64,000 nucleotides of DNA from JAXLVB01 sp046329195 (GTDB taxonomy: Bacteria > Bacteroidota > Bacteroidia > Cytophagales > Spirosomataceae). Shown here one piece after another: positions 24,783 through 31,633 of the stretch. The translations under genes and the position numbers were made by a program. The notes under the pieces are model-generated. The model saw nothing but the letters and a program-made list of their open reading frames with translations. It searched no databases and had not been told where the DNA came from. How positions within the stretch are numbered: position 1 is the first letter of the stretch; each line of letters begins with the position of its first letter. The DNA lies in the NCBI GenBank assembly GCA_046329195.1, contig JAXLVB010000001.1:930001-994000 (forward strand). Reading direction: 5' to 3'.

Positions 24783-25913
24783 ATGAACTTCAGTTATTGG
24801 GAGCAGCAAAGCTATTTTTCTAACATTTCGGTGGCCATTATCGGTAGTGGCATTGTGGGTCTGAATGCAGCCATCCAACTCAAACGCCAACAACCCCACC
24901 TCCACGTCAGTGTGTTTGAGCGAGGGATGCTACCCAGCGGTGCTAGTACCAAAAATGCAGGATTTGCCTGTTTTGGGAGTGCTTCGGAGTTGCTTAGTGA
25001 CTTGGAGAAATATACCGAAAACGAAGTTTTTGCCTTGGTCGAACGTAGGTGGAAAGGCTTACAAAAACTAAAAGAGTTGGTAGGCGAAGCCAACATGGGT
25101 TTTGAACAATACGGCGGCTACGAGGTGTTTGACGACGAGCCTTTTTATGAACAGTGTGCTTCGCAACTCGACTACCTCAATACGCAACTGGCCAGTATTG
25201 TGGGCAACAACGTTTATTTATCAACAGACCATCAGATTCCAGCATTTGACTTTCAAGGAGTTAATCACTTGATTTTTAATGCTTACGAAGGGCAAATTGA
25301 TACCGGAAGCACCATGAAAACCCTCCTCTGGATAGCTCGAAGCATGGGGATTGAGGTCTTTAACGGGGCGTTGGTCGAACAAATCCACCAAGAGACACAA
25401 GGAGCAGTGTTGGTGCTCAACGATGGCGCTCAGATTAGAGTTAAGCAAGTGCTGGTCACTACCAACGGTTTTGCCCGTCAGCTATTACCTCACCTCGATG
25501 TCACCCCGGGGCGTGGGCAAGTGTTGGTCACGGCACCCATTCCTAACCTACGCCTAAAAGGCACCTTTCATTACGACGAAGGTTTTTACTATTTCCGAAA
25601 TCTTGGTAACCGTATTTTACTGGGTGGAGGCCGTAACTTAGACTTTGAGGCCGAAGCTACCACGGAGTTTGGCTTTACTCCTCTTGTTCAAGATAAACTG
25701 CATAGCTTACTTCGAGACATGATTTTGCCCAATCAGTCGTTTGAAATCGAGAGCCGCTGGAGTGGCATCATGGGCTTTGGAAACCAGCAAGCCCCTATCA
25801 TTCAGGCGGTTTCGTCATCTATCTTTTGTGCAGTCAAGATGCAAGGCATGGGCGTGGCCATTGGTAGCTTGGTTGGCGAAGAAGCCGCCGAAATGCTCTT
25901 ATCGGCGATGTAA
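24783..25913 (+). CDS. FAD-dependent oxidoreductase (DAO / glycine oxidase type)
   Basis: The 376-residue protein has the dinucleotide-binding motif VAIIGSGIVGLNAAIQL (residues about 18-34) and the following acidic turn VSVFERG. SGASTKNAGFACFG corresponds to the FAD-contacting loop of the D-amino-acid oxidase superfamily. The C-terminal segment ESRWSGIMGFGNQQAPII, then KMQGMGVAIGSLVGEEAAEML, closes the FAD fold. It most probably oxidises a primary or secondary amine of an amino-acid-like substrate. The substrate cannot be specified. A phenylalanine hydroxylase gene follows behind a terminator, so joint function is not demonstrated. Confidence 0.85.
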   Translation: MNFSYWEQQSYFSNISVAIIGSGIVGLNAAIQLKRQQPHLHVSVFERGMLPSGASTKNAGFACFGSASELLSDLEKYTENEVFALVERRWKGLQKLKELVGEANMGFEQYGGYEVFDDEPFYEQCASQLDYLNTQLASIVGNNVYLSTDHQIPAFDFQGVNHLIFNAYEGQIDTGSTMKTLLWIARSMGIEVFNGALVEQIHQETQGAVLVLNDGAQIRVKQVLVTTNGFARQLLPHLDVTPGRGQVLVTAPIPNLRLKGTFHYDEGFYYFRNLGNRILLGGGRNLDFEAEATTEFGFTPLVQDKLHSLLRDMILPNQSFEIESRWSGIMGFGNQQAPIIQAVSSSIFCAVKMQGMGVAIGSLVGEEAAEMLLSAM

Positions 25914-25937
25914 ACAAGCATCAGAACACTCCACAAA

Positions 25938-25966
25938 GCCTCTTTATCGAAAAGAGGTATTTTTTA
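25938..25966 (+). terminator. terminator after the flavoprotein gene
   Basis: CCTCTTT and AAAGAGG pair around a five-base loop and are followed by TATTTTTT. Confidence 0.7.
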
Positions 25967-25984
25967 TGAAAAAAATATTAGTAT

Positions 25985-26021
25985 AACAATTATTGTTGTT
26001 TTAATAATTGTTGTTAATTTG
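25985..26021 (+). promoter_or_regulatory. inverted repeat overlapping a putative phhA promoter
   Basis: AACAATTATT and AATAATTGTT form perfect 10-base arms with an 8-base centre (25985-26012). A TTG (25993) and TTAATTTG (26014-26021), spaced 18 bases, resemble the TTG / TAnnTTTG promoter with one mismatch. The repeat covers the promoter, as an operator would. Confidence 0.45.
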
Positions 26022-26061
26022 GCACAGAAAAAGAATACTTCATCTCAAAATAAGCTAAATC

Positions 26062-26790
26062 ATGCGCCAAGAATATGAAAAATACACCGCCGAAGACCGA
26101 GAAGTCTGGCGGCTTTTGTTTGAGCGGCAAATGCAGCAAATTCCTGCGGTGGCTAGTGCAGAATTTATCAAGGGACTTGACAGCGTACAATTTCAAGCGC
26201 AACAAATTCCAAATTTTACCCAAACTGACAGCCTGCTTCTGCCCCTCACGGGTTGGCGTTTGCATGTAGTAGAGGGGCTTATTCCCAACAAGGAGTTTTT
26301 TGAATTACTATCCAATCGCTGTTTTCCGGCTACCACATGGCTTCGTCGGTTAGACCAACTTGATTATCTGGAAGAGCCCGATATGTTTCACGATGTGTTT
26401 GGTCATGTACCGATGTTATCCAACCAATCGCTGTGTGATTTTCTGGCGGCCTTGTCTCGCATTGCCTTGCAGCACATTGACAACCCGTATGCCATTGAGT
26501 TGATTGCACGGCTGTATTGGTTTACAATAGAGTTTGGGCTAATTCAAGAAAACGGGCGCCTCAAAATCTACGGAGCGGGTATTCTGTCGTCTCGGGGCGA
26601 GAGCGAATATTGCCTCAAAAGCCCAGTTCCTCAGCGAGTTCCATTTGATATTCGAGCCATGTTTCATACGCCGTATATCAAAGAAAAATACCAAGATAAG
26701 TACTTTGTGATTGACTCTTACGAACAGTTATTTGATTCGATTTATGCCATTGAGGAAATTCTCGAAGAGGAAATCTCAGCAATAGTATAA
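26062..26790 (+). CDS. phhA: Phenylalanine 4-monooxygenase (pterin-dependent aromatic amino acid hydroxylase)
   Basis: This 242-residue enzyme uses tetrahydrobiopterin, iron and oxygen to convert phenylalanine to tyrosine. The iron triad is intact: His110 and His115 in MFHDVFGHVPML, and Glu157 in YWFTIEFGLIQENG, with spacing equal to the Chromobacterium-type bacterial enzyme within one residue. The protein is compact, with no regulatory ACT domain, as in other bacteria. The pterin-binding region LTGWRLHVVEGLI is also present. Pterin-4a-carbinolamine dehydratase is not adjacent. Tryptophan hydroxylation is a theoretical alternative but is unlikely. Confidence 0.94.
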   Translation: MRQEYEKYTAEDREVWRLLFERQMQQIPAVASAEFIKGLDSVQFQAQQIPNFTQTDSLLLPLTGWRLHVVEGLIPNKEFFELLSNRCFPATTWLRRLDQLDYLEEPDMFHDVFGHVPMLSNQSLCDFLAALSRIALQHIDNPYAIELIARLYWFTIEFGLIQENGRLKIYGAGILSSRGESEYCLKSPVPQRVPFDIRAMFHTPYIKEKYQDKYFVIDSYEQLFDSIYAIEEILEEEISAIV

Positions 26791-26848
26791 CGCCACTGTA
26801 GAACAGAATCACGCTGCAACATCCTGATAAAAAGCAGGTTAACGCCTT

Positions 26849-26875
26849 ACGATTGGCTTGATTTTAGCAAATCGT
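26849..26875 (+). promoter_or_regulatory. split copy of the ACGATTGG / GCAAATCGT motif before hisH
   Basis: The two halves of the palindrome seen at 12104 and 29160 appear here separated by 10 extra bases, 63 bases before hisH. The relation is only suggestive. Confidence 0.25.
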
Positions 26876-26938
26876 TGAACTTACCACCCCGAAACCGTAA
26901 CTTGCAGCCCAAACAAGCTCCCAAGCGGGACGGGCGCA

Positions 26939-27523
26939 ATGAAAACAGTTATTATCAAATACAATGCGGGCAATGTGCAATCGGTGATGTATGCGCTTGA
27001 CCGCATTGGCGTAAACTACCTTTGGACCGACGACGAACACGAAATTCGGACGGCGGACAAGGTGATTTTTCCGGGTGTTGGCGAAGCCAGCACTTCGATG
27101 GCGTATCTTCGAGAACGTGGGCTTGACCGAGTCATTCCTACACTGAAGCAGCCCTTTTTGGGTACTTGCGTAGGGATGCAACTGATGTGTCGCCATTCTG
27201 AAGAAAACAACACCAATTGCCTCGGCGTGTTCGACATTGCCGTTAAGCGCTTTAGTTCAGAGCACCACAAAGTCCCTCACGTAGGCTGGAATAATATTTT
27301 TGACTACCGCAACCCACTCACCAAAGGCATTGCCGAAAACGCCTACGTTTATTTTGTCCATAGCTATTATGCCGACCTCAGCCCTTGGACCATCGCTACT
27401 TGCGACTACGTGCAGCCGTTTAGTGCGATGCTTCACAAAGATAATTTCTATGCGGCTCAGTTTCATGCCGAAATCAGCGGTGATGTAGGGCAAACCATCC
27501 TCGAAAATTTCTTGACCTTGTAG
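26939..27523 (+). CDS. hisH: Imidazole glycerol phosphate synthase, glutaminase subunit HisH
   Basis: The 194-residue class I glutamine amidotransferase supplies ammonia to HisF in histidine synthesis. The catalytic triad is visible: Cys77 in FLGTCVGMQLM, with His176 and Glu178 in AAQFHAEISGD. The start MKTVIIKYNAGNVQSV matches the usual N-terminus. The gene leads a hisH-hisA-hisF series on the plus strand. The other histidine genes (hisG, hisD, hisC, hisB, hisIE) are not in the window, so the pathway is split in this genome or continues elsewhere. Confidence 0.95.
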   Translation: MKTVIIKYNAGNVQSVMYALDRIGVNYLWTDDEHEIRTADKVIFPGVGEASTSMAYLRERGLDRVIPTLKQPFLGTCVGMQLMCRHSEENNTNCLGVFDIAVKRFSSEHHKVPHVGWNNIFDYRNPLTKGIAENAYVYFVHSYYADLSPWTIATCDYVQPFSAMLHKDNFYAAQFHAEISGDVGQTILENFLTL

Positions 27524-27605
27524 TACAAGCCGACTCTTTTTAGAGGTAATCAGCTCGTAATCAATCAACTGCTTGTCTCTTAATGCCAACTATTGATTTG
27601 TTCAA

Positions 27606-28322
27606 ATGTACATCATACCAGCCATAGACCTCATAGAAGGAAAGTGTGTGCGCCTTACCCAAGGCGATTACGCACAAAAAAAAATATACAACGAGCACCC
27701 CCTCGAAGTAGCCAAGCAATTTGAGGATGCAGGACTAACTCGGCTTCACTTGGTAGATTTAGACGGCGCCAAGCAGAAACGTATCATCAACTGGAAAGTA
27801 CTCGAAACCTTGTCAAACAAAACCAAGCTGCACATTGATTTTGGGGGTGGTGTCCAATCTGACCAAGACATTCAGATTGCGTTTGATGCTGGCGCAAAGC
27901 AAGTCACAGGCGGGAGTGTTGCGGTTCGTAATCCGGTGTTGTTTGAACATTGGTTGAACACCTACGGTGGCGAACGCATCATCTTGGGTGCCGATGCTCG
28001 TAACGAACGCATTGCCATCAGCGGATGGGAAGAAGCTACCGAAATGTGGGTCTATGATTTTGTAGCTCAATGGATGCAAAAAGGGGCCCGCTACACCATT
28101 AGTACGGATGTAGCCAAAGATGGACTTTTACAAGGGCCTTCGTTTGATTTATACAAAAAGCTACAAGAACAACGCCGTGACTTACAGGTAATTGCCTCAG
28201 GAGGTGTGAGTTCTATGCAAGATATTGAGCAGCTTGCCGAAATGAATTTGTTTGGGGTAATTGTCGGAAAAGCTATTTACGAAGGTAGAGTTTCACTGAA
28301 GGAGCTATCCATGATGAACTAA
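27606..28322 (+). CDS. hisA: ProFAR isomerase HisA
   Basis: The 238-residue TIM barrel catalyses the Amadori rearrangement of ProFAR to PRFAR. The N-terminal catalytic Asp8 is in MYIIPAIDLIEGKCVRL. The second acid is in ISTDVAKDG. The two phosphate-binding loops are HIDFGGGVQSD and VIASGGVSSMQD. HisA and HisF share this duplicated half-barrel design, but the opening IDLIEGKCVRLTQGDY is specific to HisA. It sits between hisH and hisF, which make up the next enzyme. Confidence 0.95.
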   Translation: MYIIPAIDLIEGKCVRLTQGDYAQKKIYNEHPLEVAKQFEDAGLTRLHLVDLDGAKQKRIINWKVLETLSNKTKLHIDFGGGVQSDQDIQIAFDAGAKQVTGGSVAVRNPVLFEHWLNTYGGERIILGADARNERIAISGWEEATEMWVYDFVAQWMQKGARYTISTDVAKDGLLQGPSFDLYKKLQEQRRDLQVIASGGVSSMQDIEQLAEMNLFGVIVGKAIYEGRVSLKELSMMN

Positions 28323-28387
28323 TAGACCACAATTCTCAAGAATGGCTTCGACCTCTGGGTGATGCCACCTATAACAATTGAGTACAG

Positions 28388-29143
28388 ATGTTAACCAAAC
28401 GCATTATTCCTTGCCTTGACATAAAAGATGGGCGTACGGTAAAAGGAACCAACTTTGTGAACCTTCGAGACGCAGGCGACCCAGTCGAGTTGGGGGCTGA
28501 GTACGCTCGTCAGGGGGCAGACGAGTTAGTGTTTCTGGACATAACAGCTACCGTCGAAAACCGCAAAACCTTAGTGGAGTTGGTTCGGAAAGTGGCTCAC
28601 ACGATAAATATACCGTTTACCGTTGGTGGGGGCATTAGCTCGGTACAAGACGTGTCGGCCCTACTCAACGCTGGCGCCGATAAGGTATCGGTCAATTCGT
28701 CGGCGGTGCGGAACCCAGCCTTGATAGACGAACTGGCCTTACAGTTTGGTTCTCAGTGTATTGTGGTCGCTATTGACACCCGCCACCTTGACGGCACAGA
28801 CATAGTGCATACACACGGAGGCCGCAAACCAACCGAACTGAAAACCTTAGAATGGGCCAAAGAAGTAGAAAATCGTGGTGCTGGCGAAATCCTGCTGACT
28901 TCGATGGATACTGATGGCACCAAAAATGGCTTTGCCATCGAACTAACGGCTACGATTTCGAGTACCGCCTCTATTCCTATTATTGCTTCAGGCGGAGCTG
29001 GAAATATGGAGCATTTTTATGAGGTTTTTACTACAGGTAAAGCCGATGCTGGCTTGGCAGCCAGTATTTTTCACTTTAAGGAAATCGAAATCCCCGACTT
29101 GAAGCGATATTTACAACAGAAAGGTATTTCGATACGCCTGTAA
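28388..29143 (+). CDS. hisF: Imidazole glycerol phosphate synthase, cyclase subunit HisF
   Basis: The 251-residue TIM barrel joins ammonia from HisH with PRFAR to give imidazole glycerol phosphate and AICAR. Asp11 in IIPCLDIKDGRTVKGTNF is the catalytic acid. The second acid is in VVAIDTRHLDG, and the phosphate loops are TVGGGISSVQD and IIASGGAGNMEH. The AICAR by-product is also an intermediate of the purB-containing purine pathway. The usual downstream hisIE is absent: a radical SAM gene follows instead after 64 bases. Confidence 0.96.
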   Translation: MLTKRIIPCLDIKDGRTVKGTNFVNLRDAGDPVELGAEYARQGADELVFLDITATVENRKTLVELVRKVAHTINIPFTVGGGISSVQDVSALLNAGADKVSVNSSAVRNPALIDELALQFGSQCIVVAIDTRHLDGTDIVHTHGGRKPTELKTLEWAKEVENRGAGEILLTSMDTDGTKNGFAIELTATISSTASIPIIASGGAGNMEHFYEVFTTGKADAGLAASIFHFKEIEIPDLKRYLQQKGISIRL

Positions 29144-29159
29144 CCTAACTATTTGTAAC

Positions 29160-29176
29160 ACGATTGGGTAAATCGT
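29160..29176 (+). promoter_or_regulatory. palindrome ACGATT-GGGTA-AATCGT before the radical SAM gene
   Basis: Perfect 6-base arms. It is identical to the 12106-12122 core before rlmN except for one central base. A TAACTTCA string overlapping its right side could be a weak -7 box. Confidence 0.45.
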
Positions 29177-29207
29177 AACTTCAGACAAAATCCTGAAAAA
29201 CAACCTT

Positions 29208-30182
29208 ATGCGTCTTGTTTCTCATCCAGTATTATGCAATTACTACGTGACGTATCGCTGCAACGCCACCTGTAGTTTTTGTGATATTTGGGAGAAACCC
29301 TCGCCTTATGTTACGCTCGAAAACGCCCGTGCCAACCTCCGAGATTTGAAGCGTTTGGGTGTAAAAGTCGTAGATTTTACAGGAGGAGAACCCCTGCTTC
29401 ATCGCCAACTGCCCGAATTACTGGCCTTAGCTAAGGAGTTTGGCATGATTACCACCGTAACGACCAACGGGCTACTGTACCCCAAACGGGCAGAAGAACT
29501 TCGGGGGCTGGTGGATATGCTTCATTTTTCGCTCGATTCGCCCATCAAAGCCGAGCACGACGCCAGTCGAGGGGTTACCTGCTTTGATAAAGTAATGGAA
29601 TCTATCCAATTGGCTCGTCGGTTGGGCGAACGCCCCGACATTTTGTTTACCGTCTTTGAAACCAATATTCACCAGATCAAGCAAGTATGGGAAGAAATCA
29701 CGCAACCGAATGGACTGGTATTGATTTTGAATCCCGTGTTTGAATACAATGGCGTAGGCGGAGGCTTGTCCGAAGATGCCCTTAATGAACTTCTTCGCTG
29801 GGGAAAACAACGCCATGTTTATCTTAATGAAGGCTTCATACAGCTCCGCAAAGATGGCGGCAATCATGTCAGCAAACCTGTTTGTAAAGCAGCAAGTACA
29901 ACGCTTGTTATTTCGCCTGACAACCAACTCGTTGTACCGTGTTACCACTTAGGCTCTCAATCTTTTCCAATCGAAAACCAACTATTTGAACTTTATCGCT
30001 CTGCTGAAGTTCAGCGCTGGGTAGCCCAAGAAGGCCGCCTACCTGCCTGCGAGGGTTGCGTTATCAATTGCTACATGCAGCCTTCGTTTGCTGTGGAGCT
30101 TAACAAATATTGGTTCAAAGCATTGCCCAGTACGCTCAAATACAATTTCATAAAAGGTACTTGGAAGGAGTTGATAAAATAA
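29208..30182 (+). CDS. Radical SAM protein of unknown function
   Basis: The 324-residue protein opens MRLVSHPVLCNYYVTYRCNA. The radical SAM cluster motif CNATCSFC uses Cys18, Cys22 and Cys25, spaced CxxxCxxC. DFTGGEPLLH is the GGE SAM-binding motif, and TTVTTNGLL and LHFSLDSP are typical later strands. The C-terminal third has further cysteines in KPVCKAAS, VVPCYHLG and ACEGCVINCYMQPS, resembling an auxiliary SPASM/Twitch-type iron-sulfur site. Such enzymes modify peptides, lipids or small molecules. Its position behind hisF gives no clear function, and the intergenic palindrome suggests separate control. No peptide precursor gene is evident beside it. Confidence 0.88.
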   Translation: MRLVSHPVLCNYYVTYRCNATCSFCDIWEKPSPYVTLENARANLRDLKRLGVKVVDFTGGEPLLHRQLPELLALAKEFGMITTVTTNGLLYPKRAEELRGLVDMLHFSLDSPIKAEHDASRGVTCFDKVMESIQLARRLGERPDILFTVFETNIHQIKQVWEEITQPNGLVLILNPVFEYNGVGGGLSEDALNELLRWGKQRHVYLNEGFIQLRKDGGNHVSKPVCKAASTTLVISPDNQLVVPCYHLGSQSFPIENQLFELYRSAEVQRWVAQEGRLPACEGCVINCYMQPSFAVELNKYWFKALPSTLKYNFIKGTWKELIK

Positions 30183-30476
30183 AGCATACGTCCCTCCTCT
30201 ATTCTTTGAATCTGAACGTTAATAATTGCCGAATTGCAGGGGGTGTATGCTTAGTTTAGCGCATTTACGACTACTGTAACTCGTTGATTATTAACAATTT
30301 TTGGTTGGTAAACAACGAAAAACCGATAACGATTTACTACTTACCTGACCAAAAACAGAATAAATTGCCTAAATTTGTGTTTCCTTCATCAGCGCCTTTT
30401 GAAACTATAGCCTATACGAAGAACGCTGGCTTCTGGCTGTTTTGTTTGCCAATCAGAAGCCCATAAACCATTCAAC
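30183..30476. other. intergenic region before the aldolase gene
   Basis: Nearly 300 bases without a convincing gene. A 60-codon frame at 30284-30466 has no protein features. The only recognised element is the promoter box at 30370-30377. Confidence 0.5.
30370..30377 (+). promoter_or_regulatory. putative -7 box TAAATTTG for the aldolase gene
   Basis: A full TAnnTTTG match about 100 bases before the ATG at 30477. No convincing -33 box is seen. Confidence 0.45.
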
Positions 30477-31559
30477 ATGAGTACAACTAACATTAAGCCT
30501 GGCGTTTTGCACGGAGATGCCGTACAAGAACTTTTTGAAATCGCCAAAAAACATCAGTTTGCACTTCCTGCTGTCAACGTGATTAGCACAGGCACGGTCA
30601 ATGCCGTGATGGAAGCAGCCAAGCAAGTTAACTCTCCTGTTATTGTTCAATTCTCAAACGGCGGGGCGCAGTTTTACGCTGGAAAAGCCCTTCCTAACGA
30701 CAAGCAACAAGCTTCTATCGCTGGGGGTATTTCGGGAGCCTTGCACGTACATCGGTTGGCCGAATTGTACGGCGTAAGCGTGATTCTCCACACCGACCAC
30801 TGCGCTAAAAAATTGTTGCCTTGGGTGGATGGCCTGCTCGACGAAGGTGAAAAGTTCTATGAGCAATACGGCAAGCCGCTGTTTAGTTCACACATGTTGG
30901 ATTTGTCAGAAGAACCCATCCACGAAAACATCGAGATTTCGGCCAAATACCTTGAGCGCATGAAAAAACTCGGCATGACCCTCGAAATCGAGCTGGGCGT
31001 AACGGGTGGCGAAGAAGATGGCGTGGACAACTCTGACGTAGATTCAGCAAGACTTTATACACAGCCTTCCGAAGTAGCGTATTCGTACGAAGAGTTGAGC
31101 AAAGTATCGCACCGCTTTACGGTGGCTGCTGCTTTCGGAAACGTACACGGCGTTTATAAGCCGGGTAACGTGAAACTTCAACCTATCATTTTGAACAACT
31201 CGCAAGTATATGTGCGGGAGAAGTTTGGCTTAGCAGCCGAAAAACCCGTCAATTTCGTATTCCACGGTGGTTCAGGTTCGTCACGAGAAGAAATCCGTGA
31301 AGCGATTGGCTACGGTGCCATCAAAATGAACATTGACACCGACTTGCAGTGGGCGTTCTGGGAAGGTGTTCATGACTACTATGAAGGAAAGCGTGATTAC
31401 CTTCAAAGCCAAATCGGCAACCCAACGGGCGAAGATTCACCAAACAAAAAATATTACGACCCACGTACATGGCTTCGTGAAGGAGAGAAAACATTCGTAA
31501 AACGCTTAGTGTCGGCGTTTGAAGACCTTAACTCTGTAAACGTAAATCAATATTTGTAA
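30477..31559 (+). CDS. fbaA: Class II fructose-bisphosphate aldolase
   Basis: The 360-residue zinc enzyme reversibly cleaves fructose 1,6-bisphosphate in glycolysis and gluconeogenesis. Length equals the E. coli class IIA enzyme (359). Zinc and active-site features include VILHTDHCAKKLLPW (ligand His and Asp), ISAKYLERMKKLGMTLEIELG, the second ligand region AAAFGNVHGVY, and VFHGGSGSSREEI, which holds the third His and phosphate loop. The C-terminal segment KMNIDTDLQWAFW binds the other phosphate. It ends in a bidirectional terminator shared with the convergent PorE-like gene. Confidence 0.96.
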   Translation: MSTTNIKPGVLHGDAVQELFEIAKKHQFALPAVNVISTGTVNAVMEAAKQVNSPVIVQFSNGGAQFYAGKALPNDKQQASIAGGISGALHVHRLAELYGVSVILHTDHCAKKLLPWVDGLLDEGEKFYEQYGKPLFSSHMLDLSEEPIHENIEISAKYLERMKKLGMTLEIELGVTGGEEDGVDNSDVDSARLYTQPSEVAYSYEELSKVSHRFTVAAAFGNVHGVYKPGNVKLQPIILNNSQVYVREKFGLAAEKPVNFVFHGGSGSSREEIREAIGYGAIKMNIDTDLQWAFWEGVHDYYEGKRDYLQSQIGNPTGEDSPNKKYYDPRTWLREGEKTFVKRLVSAFEDLNSVNVNQYL

Positions 31560-31573
31560 GACGTACGGGCGAG

Positions 31574-31619
31574 TCAACAAAAAAGCCATCAGGTTGCAAC
31601 CTGATGGCTTTTTTGTTGA
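31574..31619. terminator. bidirectional terminator, 22-base perfect arms
   Basis: TCAACAAAAAAGCCATCAGG and the following TT pair exactly with their complement across two central bases, with A/T runs on each side. It separates two convergent genes. Confidence 0.92.
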
Positions 31620-31633
31620 ATACAATCACTTTC

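Noticed and set aside
30284..30466. 60-codon frame before the aldolase gene
   Set aside because: It overlaps the promoter box, and no signal peptide, domain or repeat is visible.
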